From: Allokutzneria sp. NRRL B-24872
GTDB taxonomy: Bacteria > Actinomycetota > Actinomycetes > Mycobacteriales > Pseudonocardiaceae
Assembly (NCBI RefSeq): GCF_002155965.1
Contig: NZ_MUMH01000136.1
Location: 1 to 58,791, forward strand
Direction of reading: 5' to 3'
DNA length: 58,791 bases
Numbering within the stretch: position 1 is the stretch's first letter; every line of letters begins with the position of its first letter. Position numbers and translations under genes: made by a program. The notes beneath the pieces are model-generated. The model ran no database searches and was not told the origin of the DNA. It was given only the letters and a program-made list of their open reading frames with translations. Below, in pieces: positions 42,454 through 51,115 of this stretch.

Positions 42454-45144
42454 TCAGACGAGGCTGGCGTGCGCCTCCGCCGTGAGCGGGCGTCCGCCCG
42501 GTGGCAGCCACGGGGCGCTGACCCCGTGGCGCAGGCGCACCAGGAAGCCGAGGCTGCCCGCCGTCCCTGTGCCGTGTGAGAGGTCGTTGCGCCGCCAGCC
42601 CACACCCGGCACGAGCCAGCGGCCGTCCCGCCGGTACGCGTGTCCACCGATGATGCGGCTGAGGCGCTCGGCCCACAATCGATATCGCTGCTCACCGGTC
42701 GCGGTGTGCAGGTCCAGCAGGAACTCGCCGGAGCCCGCGAGCCCGTGCGCGGCTGACGGGTCCGACACCCAGCGGCGCTGCCACACCGACAGGGCCGCCC
42801 GCTCCGCCAGTTCCAGCCAGTCGCGCTCGCCGGTCGCGCGCCACAACCGGACCAGGAACGAGCCGACCCCGGCCGTCCCCGCGCTCCAGCTGTCGCTCGC
42901 CTGGCCGGTCGTCCCGGAGTGATCCGGCCAGCGCACACCGGAGCCGTCCTGCACCGCGGCACCCGCCATGGTGCGCCCGGCGATCCCGGCCAGCTCCAGG
43001 AGGTCACCGCGGCCCAGCGTCGCCGCCGCGGAGAGCAGGAAGGTCGCGATGCCCGCCGTGCCGTGCGCGAGCCCGTAGGCGGCACCGCCCCCGGACCGCG
43101 CGGCGTAGGACTTCGAGGGCTCCCAGGTCAGGCCGCGCTCGTCCAGCCGGGCCTCGTGCGCCAGGTGTTCGGCGATCTGCTCGATCCGGCCGAGCAGCCC
43201 GGGATCGCCCGAGGCCACCGTGAGCGCGCACATCGCGAGCCCCGCCCCGGCGGTTCCGCTGGCGAGGCCGGGGTTCGGCCAGCGCGTGGGCATCCGGTGC
43301 GCCCACCCCAGCGCCTCGTCGGACAGTCCGGAGTCGCCGAGCACCTGACCGGCGTGGTGCAGCACCAGGAGCGTCCCGGCCCGCCCGTGCAGCAGGCCCG
43401 GCGTGGGCACCGCCTCCGCGCGCATCTTGGCGAGCAGCCACGTCGCGCCTGTGCGGAGCGCGTCGTGGTGGCGCGGGTCCCCGGTCGCCGCCGCGGCGGC
43501 GAGCACCGCGGCGAGCCCGCCCGCCGCCCCCGGCCACGCGGAGCACGCGTCCTGGCGCGGGTCGACGACCGGCCAGAGCGTCTTCGCCGTGGGCCGCATC
43601 GCGGCGACGAGGTGGTCGACGCCGTCTGCGATCAAGGTGTCGGTGTTCGGGGCGCCGTCCTCGTGCGGGGCGCTCGGCGTGACGATCCCGCGCACCGACA
43701 CCGCGTCCAGGTACTGCCCGGCCCGCTCCAGCGTCCAGCGCCGGTCCGGGTCCGCGTCCTGGAGCCCGTCGACCAGCGGCCGGAGCCTGCCGAGCACGGA
43801 GTCCTCCGCGCAGACCAGGTCCAGCCACCGCTCGCGCTGGAGCACCCGCTCCGCCATCTGTCCACTGTGGACAATCTCGGCCCCGGTCGCCAGGAACACC
43901 AGCACCGCCCCGAGCGCGTAGCGGTCGGCCGCCGCGGTCCTCGGCGATCCGGCCAGCTGCTCGTAGGGGGCGTAGCCGGGCGTGCCCGACGCGGACAGCG
44001 CCGCGCCCTCCTCGGCGGCCAGCTCCACGTCGATCAGGGTCAGCCCGCCGTCCGGGCGGACCATGACGTTGCCGGGGGTCAGGTCCCCGAGCACCAGCCC
44101 GTCCGCGTGCACCCTGGCCAGCAGCGCCATCAGGTCCCTGGTCACCGCGAGCAGCTTCGGCCAGCCGAGCCCCGGCGTCCCCGTCGCGGCGAGCCAGCGG
44201 CGCAGCGACCGCCCCTCGACGAGCTCCTGGGCCAGGAAGTCGTCGCCGTCCTGGGAGAACTCCGCGACGAAGCGCGGGGTCAGGCCGAGCGGTTCGAACC
44301 GGCGCAGCATCGCGGCCTCGTGGCGCTGGATGTCCCGGACGTCGCCGCCGGCGCCGTCGTCGCCCACGTGCGCCCGCGCCTGCTTGACCACGACGGCCGC
44401 ACCGTTCGTGGTGTCGATCGCGCGGTAGACACCGCCCTTGTTCGCGTGCCGGATCGCCTCGGCGGCGAGGAAGCGGCCACCGAGCAGGACGCCGCCGGAG
44501 TCCGTGCGGCGCGCGCTCTTCCTCGGCTCGGGGAAGGGCCAGCTCGCCCACGCCGGAGCGCTGAACCAGGGGTCGCGCCGGTCCTCGACGGTCCCGCCGT
44601 CCGGGGTCAGCAGCATGTCCCGGTAGTCACCGTCCGGGCTGAGCACCGGGTTCGCCAGGAAGCAGCCGTAGCGGCAGTGCACCAGGCTGCCCGTGCGGTA
44701 CGGCCGGTCGGAGAGGATGCGCGGCCCGTTCAGGCCCGCCGTCGCGCGGTGCAGCCGGTGCGCGAGCACGCGCAGCTGAGCGTCGTCGGCCGGGTAGACG
44801 GTGATGAACTTGCCCGCACCGCCGCGCGTGCAGCGGGGGCCGTTGAGCTCGCGCAGCACGGAGCGGGACGCGGCGAACTTGAAGGCGGTCCGGAATTCCG
44901 CGAGCACGCGCACCGCCCGCTCCAGCACGCGCTCGGCGTGCGCCGTCGTCGCGGAGAGGTGCAGCTTCCAGCCCTGTCTGCGGACGCTCGCCTCGGGAGG
45001 GGTGATGGTGCACCACTGCTCGCCCAGGTGGACGACCCGGTCCTGCTCGCCGAGCTCGGCGAGCACCCGCTCGGTCAGGGTGACGAAGGAGGGGCGCGCG
45101 GCGCCGCGGGTGGGCTGATCGGTGGAATCGATGATCATGGTCAC
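42454..45144 (-). CDS. Class III-type lanthipeptide synthetase (LanKC-like)
   Basis: The 896-residue protein has three domains. A phospho-Ser/Thr lyase spans about 1-210 (GKFITVYPAD, LVHCRYGCF). A Ser/Thr-kinase-like domain spans about 225-490, with Lys in VVVKQARAH, catalytic HADGLVLGDLTPGNVMV and LIDVE replacing DFG. A LanC-like cyclase spans about 510-896, with GLLHGRAGTLL, LAHGTAGIA, SAGTAGVGSF and DLSHGTGTAGSL repeats. The Cys/Cys/His zinc ligands of LanC and class IV LanL are absent (SHG where CHG is expected), which places it with class III. The start may be GTG 45144 or ATG 45138. The promoter shares an 18-bp box with the FAD oxidase downstream of the LAL gene. Confidence 0.88.
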   Translation of the reverse strand: MTMIIDSTDQPTRGAARPSFVTLTERVLAELGEQDRVVHLGEQWCTITPPEASVRRQGWKLHLSATTAHAERVLERAVRVLAEFRTAFKFAASRSVLRELNGPRCTRGGAGKFITVYPADDAQLRVLAHRLHRATAGLNGPRILSDRPYRTGSLVHCRYGCFLANPVLSPDGDYRDMLLTPDGGTVEDRRDPWFSAPAWASWPFPEPRKSARRTDSGGVLLGGRFLAAEAIRHANKGGVYRAIDTTNGAAVVVKQARAHVGDDGAGGDVRDIQRHEAAMLRRFEPLGLTPRFVAEFSQDGDDFLAQELVEGRSLRRWLAATGTPGLGWPKLLAVTRDLMALLARVHADGLVLGDLTPGNVMVRPDGGLTLIDVELAAEEGAALSASGTPGYAPYEQLAGSPRTAAADRYALGAVLVFLATGAEIVHSGQMAERVLQRERWLDLVCAEDSVLGRLRPLVDGLQDADPDRRWTLERAGQYLDAVSVRGIVTPSAPHEDGAPNTDTLIADGVDHLVAAMRPTAKTLWPVVDPRQDACSAWPGAAGGLAAVLAAAAATGDPRHHDALRTGATWLLAKMRAEAVPTPGLLHGRAGTLLVLHHAGQVLGDSGLSDEALGWAHRMPTRWPNPGLASGTAGAGLAMCALTVASGDPGLLGRIEQIAEHLAHEARLDERGLTWEPSKSYAARSGGGAAYGLAHGTAGIATFLLSAAATLGRGDLLELAGIAGRTMAGAAVQDGSGVRWPDHSGTTGQASDSWSAGTAGVGSFLVRLWRATGERDWLELAERAALSVWQRRWVSDPSAAHGLAGSGEFLLDLHTATGEQRYRLWAERLSRIIGGHAYRRDGRWLVPGVGWRRNDLSHGTGTAGSLGFLVRLRHGVSAPWLPPGGRPLTAEAHASLV

Positions 45145-45165
45145 CTGTTCGGCCCCCTTCGAGTG

Positions 45166-45227
45166 ACTGTCCGGCTGCGGAAGGCAATCTGCCGCTCACC
45201 CAGGTGGCGGAGCATCGGGGAAACCCC
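45166..45227 (-). promoter_or_regulatory. Shared regulon promoter, synthetase copy
   Basis: Read toward the synthetase gene (minus strand): GGGGTTTCCCCGATGCTC (45227-45210), 14 nt, GCGGCAG (45195-45189), 16 nt, GGACAGT (45172-45166). The box ends 65 nt from GTG 45144. The same elements in the same order occur before the FAD oxidase. GGGGTTTCCCC is palindromic, a fit for a LuxR-type dimer. Confidence 0.8.
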
Positions 45228-45567
45228 TCCATTCGTTACCCCGGTGCCGATCACGTGCCGCGATCAGGTATTCACCTAAAGCGATAGTCGCTGTTCAATG
45301 CTCCGTTCGTGTGGTCGGTGCCGTCCCTGTGACGTGGGCACGCGCGCTCCCGGTTCCCGGCGCGGCGGCATGCGCGAGCCCGTTTCCCGACGCGGGTGGC
45401 CTGGGCGTACTTTGGGGCGGCCGCGACCCACTCCGATCCGGCTCCGGCTCCCGCGCCACGAGTAAGGTCGTCCGGCGGAACGGCCGGTTGTCCGGGTTGG
45501 TGAGGAGTGGCCCTGGTCGGCATCATTGCTGAGACGCAGGCGGGCTTCGGGTCTGCGCTCGCCGAGC

Positions 45568-45581
45568 GTGCCCCGGGGCAC
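45568..45581. promoter_or_regulatory. Perfect 14-bp palindrome before LAL start
   Basis: GTGCCCCGGGGCAC ends 8 bp upstream of the GTG start of the LAL regulator. It could be an autoregulatory operator or, in RNA, a hairpin limiting ribosome access. Confidence 0.6.
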
Positions 45582-45589
45582 CCCGAGGG

Positions 45590-48514
45590 GTGGATGCCGT
45601 AATGCAGAAGAGGGTCGGCGGCGCGGTGCGCCCGCTGGTCGGACGCGAGGCCGAGCAGGACGCGCTCACCCGCGCGATCAGCCGCCTCACCGAAGGCCAG
45701 GGCGGGGGCCTGTTCCTCTCCGGTGACCCCGGCATCGGCAAGAGCAGGCTGCTGACCGACCTCACCTGGCGCGCGTCGATGCGCGGCCTGACCGTGTTCA
45801 GCGGCCGGTCCGCCGAGTTCGAGCGGGACCTGCCCTTCGGTGTCTTCGTGGACGCCCTCGACGATTACCTCGCCGATCTCCAGCCGGGCGAGCTGGAGGC
45901 GCTGGGCCGGGCGCACGTGGCGCAGCTCGCCGCGGTGTTCCCCTCGCTCGCCGATCACGCCACCGACCTGAGCCAGGAGTCCTCATCGCCGTCGGTGAGG
46001 TTCCGGATCTACCGGGCGATGCGCGAGCTCTTCGACATCCTGGCCAAGGACGGCAGCGTCGTCCTCGCCCTCGACGACCTGCACTGGGCCGACCGCGCGT
46101 CCATCGAGCTGATGGACCACCTGCTGCGGCACCCGCCGAGGGGCCGCGTGCTGGTCGCTGCCGCCTACCGGCCCCGCCAGCTCGCCCCGCAGCTGTCGAA
46201 CGCGCTGCTGCTGGCCAACACGCAGTGGTACTTCGAGGTCGTCGACGTCGCTCCGCTCACCCTCACCGAGACCGCCGAGCTGCTGGAGATCGGCGCCGAC
46301 GACCCGCGCCTGACGGAGCTGTTCGAGGCGAGCCGGGGCAACCCGTTCTACGCCGAGGCGCTGTCGGAGGTCGCCACCGAGGCGCGCTACCTGCCCGGGG
46401 TGTTCACCGAGGGCAGCGCGCCGCCCGCCGTGCTCGCCGCGCTGCGCTCCGAGCTCTACCGGCTGCCGGACATCGTCCGCAGGGCCGCGGGCGCCGCTTC
46501 GGTCCTCGGCGACCCGTTCACCCCCGACCTGGTCGCCGAGGTGGCCGAGCTGGACGTGCCGACGGCCGTCGCGGCGCTGGACGAACTGGTGCGCCAGGAC
46601 GTCGTGCGGGTCGCCGGCGGCGGCGCCCAGTTCGGGTTCCGGCACCCGCTCGTGCGCAGCGTCGCCTACCAGGACACCGAGTCGGTCTGGCGGTTCGCGG
46701 CGCACCGCAGGGCGGCCGACGCGCTGCGGGCCCGGCGCTCTCCCGTGCTGCTCTACGCGCACCACCTGGAGCGCTCCGCGCAGCCGGGCGACCACGAGGC
46801 GGCGGAGGTGCTCGCCGCCGCGGCGGCTGGCGTGCTCTCCACCGCGCCGGACACCTCGGCCAGCTGGTTGCAGACGGCACTGCGGCTGCTGCCGATCGGC
46901 GAGTCCCACATCGCGCAGCGCATCCAGTTGCTCAGCAGCCTGGCCACCGCCTACTCCGCCATCGGGCAGAGCAGCCGCAGCCGAGACCTCATGCACGAGG
47001 TGCTCGACCTGCTGCCGAAGGACAGCGACCAGCGGCTGGACATCGTCCTCCGCCTGTCCAAGGTGGAGCGCGGGCTGGGCAGCGCGAGCGAGGCGCGGGC
47101 GCTGGTGCTGCGGGAGCTGGAGAACTCCGAGGAGAGCACCAACCGTTCCGGGCGCGCGGGAGCGCTGCTGGAGATCGCGATCATCAACCTGGCCGAGGGC
47201 GACGTGCCGGAGGCGTGCCAGTGGGCGGAGGACGCGCTCGCGCTCTCCAACGGCCCGCGCCTGGTCGACCGGCTCACCGCGGCGGTGGCGGCGGCGATGA
47301 TCATGGCGACGGCGCCGGGCAGCGACGACTCGCCCCGGCTCATCGAGCGGGTGCTCGACGCGATCCCGGCCGTGGACGCGGCCTCCGACGACGAGGTCAC
47401 CCGGCACTTCGGCCTGGTCGTCACGGCGATCACCACGGTGATGTGGGTGGAGCGGATCGACGACTCGGTCCGGCAGTTCACCAGGGCGACGAACCTGGCG
47501 CGGCAGAGCACCCACCGCGACTCGATCATGGCCATCATGATCGCCTCCGGCGAGGCCTACATGTGGCAGGGATCGCTGGAGGAGTGCGAGGCCGCCGCCG
47601 AGGACATGCTCGAGGCCGCCATGCTCACCGACAACCAGGAGCAGCGGCTGATCGCGTGGAGCCACCTCTGCTCCATCGCGATGTGGCGCGGCGACGTCGA
47701 GGAGGCGCTGCGCTTCGGCAGGCTGGCGCTCGGCGGCGACGACCCGGCCACGAGCGGCCGCAGCCGCTCCGCCGGCTACTACACCGCGGCCGCGCTGCTG
47801 CTCAAGGGCGAACCGGCGGCGGCGCGGCGGCGGATGATGGCCGCGATCGGCGACGAGGGCATGGCCTCGGTGGCGGTGCTGATGCGCCCGCCGGTGCTGG
47901 AGATCCTGGTGCGCATCGAGCTCGCGCTCGGCGACGTCGCCGCGGCCGAGGAGTGGGCGCGGCGGATCGACCCGCAGGTCGGCGAGATCCTGCCCGGCCG
48001 GTGGGGGATGCGGCACCTCGCCCACGCCCAGGTACTGCTCGCGCGGGACCGCTTCGACGAGGCCGCCGAGCTGGCGCGGGAGGGCGCGCTGCTGTGCGAC
48101 AGCGTCGGCATGCGGCTCTACGAGGGGCGGTGCCGGCTGGTGGCCGGGATCGCGCTCGGCGAGCTGGGCAGGCACGACGAGGCGCGGGTGGAGTTCGGCG
48201 CGGCCAAGGACCTCTTCGCGGCGCGCGGGGCGAAGCGGCTGCACGAGGACGTGATCAGCGCGCAGCGGCAGCTCGGCGCGAAGATGCCGAGGCGGCGCGG
48301 CGGGGGCGAGGGGTTGCTGGCGCTGACGGCGCGGGAGCGCGAGGTCGCCGAGCTGATCAGCCAGGGCAGGACGAACAAGCAGGTCGCCGAGCACCTGTTC
48401 GTCAGCCCGAAGACGGTCGAGGCGCACCTGTCGCGCATCTTCAACAAGCTCAACGTGAGCAGCCGCTCCGGGCTGACCGCGCTGGTCTACGCCGCCCGCG
48501 AGAACAAGGGCTGA
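45590..48514 (+). CDS. LAL-type LuxR-family regulator
   Basis: A 974-residue large ATP-binding LuxR regulator. The N-terminal AAA/STAND ATPase has Walker A SGDPGIGKSRLL (about 44-55) and Walker B VLALDDLHWADR (about 158-169). A long helical TPR-like sensor middle follows, then a C-terminal LuxR HTH (about 905-965: LTAREREVAELISQGRTNKQ, then VAEHLFVSPKTVEAHLSRIF). Such proteins are pathway-specific activators in actinomycete gene clusters. It lies between two genes whose promoters share an 18-bp palindromic box, so it is the obvious candidate to bind there. GTG 45590 is used; ATG 45602 is an in-frame alternative. Confidence 0.93.
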   Translation: MDAVMQKRVGGAVRPLVGREAEQDALTRAISRLTEGQGGGLFLSGDPGIGKSRLLTDLTWRASMRGLTVFSGRSAEFERDLPFGVFVDALDDYLADLQPGELEALGRAHVAQLAAVFPSLADHATDLSQESSSPSVRFRIYRAMRELFDILAKDGSVVLALDDLHWADRASIELMDHLLRHPPRGRVLVAAAYRPRQLAPQLSNALLLANTQWYFEVVDVAPLTLTETAELLEIGADDPRLTELFEASRGNPFYAEALSEVATEARYLPGVFTEGSAPPAVLAALRSELYRLPDIVRRAAGAASVLGDPFTPDLVAEVAELDVPTAVAALDELVRQDVVRVAGGGAQFGFRHPLVRSVAYQDTESVWRFAAHRRAADALRARRSPVLLYAHHLERSAQPGDHEAAEVLAAAAAGVLSTAPDTSASWLQTALRLLPIGESHIAQRIQLLSSLATAYSAIGQSSRSRDLMHEVLDLLPKDSDQRLDIVLRLSKVERGLGSASEARALVLRELENSEESTNRSGRAGALLEIAIINLAEGDVPEACQWAEDALALSNGPRLVDRLTAAVAAAMIMATAPGSDDSPRLIERVLDAIPAVDAASDDEVTRHFGLVVTAITTVMWVERIDDSVRQFTRATNLARQSTHRDSIMAIMIASGEAYMWQGSLEECEAAAEDMLEAAMLTDNQEQRLIAWSHLCSIAMWRGDVEEALRFGRLALGGDDPATSGRSRSAGYYTAAALLLKGEPAAARRRMMAAIGDEGMASVAVLMRPPVLEILVRIELALGDVAAAEEWARRIDPQVGEILPGRWGMRHLAHAQVLLARDRFDEAAELAREGALLCDSVGMRLYEGRCRLVAGIALGELGRHDEARVEFGAAKDLFAARGAKRLHEDVISAQRQLGAKMPRRRGGGEGLLALTAREREVAELISQGRTNKQVAEHLFVSPKTVEAHLSRIFNKLNVSSRSGLTALVYAARENKG

Positions 48515-48539
48515 GAGCCCACCCCCTACAACGAGTGTG

Positions 48540-48599
48540 GGGGTTTCCCCGATGCTCGCCGACCGCCCCCGGCGGCAGTCTTGCTCCTGTGCGGACAGT
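48540..48599 (+). promoter_or_regulatory. Shared regulon promoter, FAD-oxidase copy
   Basis: GGGGTTTCCCCGATGCTC (48540-48557), 14 nt, GCGGCAG (48572-48578), 14 nt, GGACAGT (48593-48599). The box ends 64 nt before ATG 48622, matching the synthetase promoter (65 nt). It begins only 26 bp after the LAL stop, so the oxidase has its own promoter. Confidence 0.8.
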
Positions 48600-48621
48600 G
48601 CCTGGATGCGGGAGGTCGAGG

Positions 48622-49995
48622 ATGCGGATCGAACTCGGCCTGCTGCGGATGTGCTTGACGGGGACGGTGCTGACGCCCGGTGAGCCCGGGTACGAGGCGG
48701 AGTGCAGGTCCTGGAACCTCGCGATGCACCAGCGGCCCGCCTTCGCGGTGACCGCGCTGACCGAGCAGGACGTGGCGGCGGCCGTGCGCTTCGCCTACGT
48801 GCGGGATCTTCCGGTGGGGGTGATGTGCACGGGTCACGGTCTGCCGCGCCCGTGCGATGACGGGGTGCTCGTCAACACCGGGGGGATGAGGGGGGTGCGG
48901 GTCGATCCCGTCACGGAGACCGCGTGGGTGCAGGCGGGGGCGCGGTGGCAGGACGTGATCGACGAGGCGCAGCGGTACGGCCTTGCGCCGTTGTCCGGCT
49001 TCGCCACGCACGACGGTGCCGTCGGCAGCACGCTCAGCGGGGGGATGGGCTGGCTGACGCGGCGGTACGGGGTGAGTGCCGCGAGCGTCGTGGGAGCGCG
49101 CGTGGTCCTCGCCGACGGGGAGCTCGTGGAGACCGGTGAGTCGCGGCATCCCGAGCTGGTGTGGGCGCTGCGCGGGGGCGGCGGGAACTTCGGTGTCGTG
49201 ACGGAGCTGCGGTTGCGGCTCTACCCGGTGACCGAGGTCTTCGGCGGCGGCGTCTACTACCCCATCGAGGCCGCCGGGCAGGTGATGGAGGTCTACCGCG
49301 AGTGGGTGCGCGAGCTGCCTCCTGAGATCAGCTCGTCGGTCTGCCTGACGCGCCGCGGTTCCGAACCGGGGGGTCCGGAACCGCTGCGCGGACGGTGGGT
49401 CATCGGGTTGCGGGCGTGTCACAGCGGGGACCAGCACGAAGCGGAACGGCTGCTCAAGCCGCTGCGCTCGCTGGAGGGGGTCCTGCTGGACACGTTCGCC
49501 CCGATGCCCTACGAGCGGATCTCCGAGATCGCCATGCCACGCACCGATCCGAATCCGCACGTCAGCTTCGGCATGCTGCTGCCCGAGCTGACCGAGGCGG
49601 CGTGCGCGGCCCTGCTGATGGTGGCCGGGCCGGGGCGCCGGGCGCCCTACGACCACCTGGAGCTGCGGCACGTCGGCGGGGGGAACCGGCCGGAGGAGGC
49701 GGACGCGGGGCCCGGCCTGTGGGGGGCGGAGTTCGTGCTGCACTCCTCGACGCGCACCCCGGTCGCCGACGAGGTCGCCGCGGCGCAGCGCTTCTACAGC
49801 AGGCTCGCCAGGGGGCTGGCGCCCTTCGCCAGCGAGCGGACGGCTCTGAACTTCCTCGGTCCGGCCAACACCGAGCCGGACCGGGTGCGGCGGTCCTACC
49901 GCGACGACCACTACCAGCGGTTGCAACGGATAAAGGGTGTCTACGACCCGCACAACGTGTTCCGGTTCAACCACAACATTCCGCCCGCCGCCTAG
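48622..49995 (+). CDS. Berberine-bridge-type FAD-linked oxidase
   Basis: The 457-residue protein belongs to the FAD_binding_4/BBE family. The FAD-binding half has a GHG histidine (VMCTGHGLP) in the position of the covalent 8-alpha-histidyl link, TLSGGMGWLTRRYG, and ALRGGGGNFGVVTELRLRLYP. The C-terminal BBE element ends YDPHNVFRFNHNIPP. Such enzymes oxidise alcohols, amines or C-C positions of small natural products using O2. It has no signal peptide. The promoter match with the lanthipeptide-type synthetase makes a tailoring role on that product likely. ATG 48622 has GGAGG 6 nt upstream. Confidence 0.9.
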   Translation: MRIELGLLRMCLTGTVLTPGEPGYEAECRSWNLAMHQRPAFAVTALTEQDVAAAVRFAYVRDLPVGVMCTGHGLPRPCDDGVLVNTGGMRGVRVDPVTETAWVQAGARWQDVIDEAQRYGLAPLSGFATHDGAVGSTLSGGMGWLTRRYGVSAASVVGARVVLADGELVETGESRHPELVWALRGGGGNFGVVTELRLRLYPVTEVFGGGVYYPIEAAGQVMEVYREWVRELPPEISSSVCLTRRGSEPGGPEPLRGRWVIGLRACHSGDQHEAERLLKPLRSLEGVLLDTFAPMPYERISEIAMPRTDPNPHVSFGMLLPELTEAACAALLMVAGPGRRAPYDHLELRHVGGGNRPEEADAGPGLWGAEFVLHSSTRTPVADEVAAAQRFYSRLARGLAPFASERTALNFLGPANTEPDRVRRSYRDDHYQRLQRIKGVYDPHNVFRFNHNIPPAA

Positions 49996-50029
49996 GACCT
50001 GCGAGGTCCCAAGGGGGGACGGCGGGAGG

Positions 50030-50064
50030 ACGGCCCCGGTGGGCAGCGAGTCCGCCGGGGCCGT
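50030..50064. terminator. Hairpin terminator after FAD oxidase
   Basis: ACGGCCCCGG (50030-50039) pairs with CCGGGGCCGT (50055-50064). A smaller hairpin, GGACCT-GCG-AGGTCC, directly follows the stop codon at 49996-50010. Confidence 0.75.
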
Positions 50065-50224
50065 TGTGCGTCCGGCGGCCTTGCCCCGGCCCCGTGGTCC
50101 AGGCCACTCTCGGGCATACGCATGTGACCCACGTCGTTCTGGACGGGTGAGGACACCCTGGCTACGTTGAGTTCTTGCCAATCACCGTACGGAGTCGAAC
50201 CGGCCTGATGTGAGGAGCCGCACC

Positions 50225-50758
50225 ATGGTCCGCAGGATCGTCGAGCTGGTCGACGCGCGGGGGACGACGCTGGGCGAGTGCCCGGTCGACGAGGCCCACC
50301 TGCCACCCGGCAGGCTGCACCGAGCGTTCTCGGTCATGCTCTTCGACGCCGCCGACCGGGTGCTGCTGCAGCGCAGGGCGCTGTCGAAGTCCCGCTTCCC
50401 CGGCCTGTGGGCCAACACCTGCTGCAGCCACCCCGCCGCGGGCGAGGACGTCGCCGAGTCCGCGCGCGAGCGGCTGGACGAGGAGATGGGCCTGCACGTC
50501 GGCGCGCTGCGCGAACTCGGCACCTTCGTGTACCAGGCGCTGGACGGTCAGGGCGCGGCCGAGCACGAGTTCGACCACGTGCTCGTCGGCGAGCTGGACG
50601 CCTCGGTCCGGGTGCTCCCCGACCGCGAGGAGATCGAGGAGCTGGCCTGGGTGCCCTACGTCGAACTGGTCGACGACGTGGCCGCGCGGCCCGAGCGCTA
50701 CGCCCCGTGGGTCCCCGGCGTGATCGAGCTGATCGACCGGGCCCGCGCGACCGCCTGA
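50225..50758 (+). CDS. idi: Isopentenyl-diphosphate delta-isomerase (type I)
   Basis: This 177-residue Nudix-fold protein has the type I IDI active-site residues: Cys in WANTCCSHP, Glu in EHEFDHVL, and a Nudix-like box AAGEDVAESARERLDEEMGL. It interconverts IPP and DMAPP in the cytoplasm for terpenoid and quinone synthesis. It is a single gene with a terminator before it and no terpene genes nearby. Length and motifs are complete. Confidence 0.95.
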   Translation: MVRRIVELVDARGTTLGECPVDEAHLPPGRLHRAFSVMLFDAADRVLLQRRALSKSRFPGLWANTCCSHPAAGEDVAESARERLDEEMGLHVGALRELGTFVYQALDGQGAAEHEFDHVLVGELDASVRVLPDREEIEELAWVPYVELVDDVAARPERYAPWVPGVIELIDRARATA

Positions 50759-51115
50759 GCGACCGCCACCCGCACGTCGTCGCCGGGGAAGCCTTGGCGC
50801 GGAGCCGGAATTCGTGTGTCCACTGTGGACCGGATGCTTCGAGTTGATCGAGGTGTCCGGTCTTTTCCTTGTGTCGGTTCACGTTTCTGAACCTCGGTGG
50901 TCGTCCTCGGCATTGTCACCGAACGTTCTGCTTCGATTCCGAAGTGTTGACGGTGCGCGTCCGGGCGTGGCAGTCTCGATTAACGGTTAGGTAAGTTTCC
51001 TAACTAATGGTTTCCTAACTAGAGCTGTCCTGACTAGCAGATCCCCCTTCTCGCCGATGCCGGTTCGTCCGCCGCCCGTCCCGGTCTTCGTCGATTGGCT
51101 CGCCGAGGAGAGACT
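50759..51115. other. 357-bp intergenic region
   Basis: Spacer between idi and the secreted phosphoesterase. It contains one copy of the GTCCAC-T-GTGGAC palindrome (50818-50830) and, closer to the phosphoesterase, an inverted repeat and three 15-bp direct repeats. No additional gene is seen. Confidence 0.7.
50986..51036. promoter_or_regulatory. Operator: GTTAGG/CCTAAC palindrome with 15-bp direct repeats
   Basis: GTTAGG-TAAGTTT-CCTAAC (50986-51004) overlaps the first of three direct repeats spaced 15 bp apart: GTTTCCTAACTA (50995), GTTTCCTAACTA (51010) and the diverged CTGTCCTGACTA (51025). The array ends 79 bp before the phosphoesterase start. It is probably a binding array for the regulator of this secreted enzyme. 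Confidence 0.7.

Larger units (their letters stand above)
45145..45589. other. 445-bp divergent intergenic region (synthetase / LAL)
   Basis: Spacer between the synthetase (leftward) and the LAL regulator (rightward). It contains the shared 18-bp box with its downstream heptamers on the synthetase side, and a perfect palindrome next to the LAL start on the other. No further coding potential is convincing. Confidence 0.7.

Noticed and set aside
24098-45144. A lipolanthine-type hybrid in which the lipid synthase acylates the lanthipeptide
   Set aside because: The candidate precursor lacks the cysteine needed for an avionin ring, no acyl-transfer gene links the two, and the promoters differ.
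46225-49995. Plus-strand frame of about 1250 codons running through the LAL gene into the FAD oxidase
   Set aside because: Only the last part, from ATG 48622, is a real protein; the rest is a shadow of the LAL gene.
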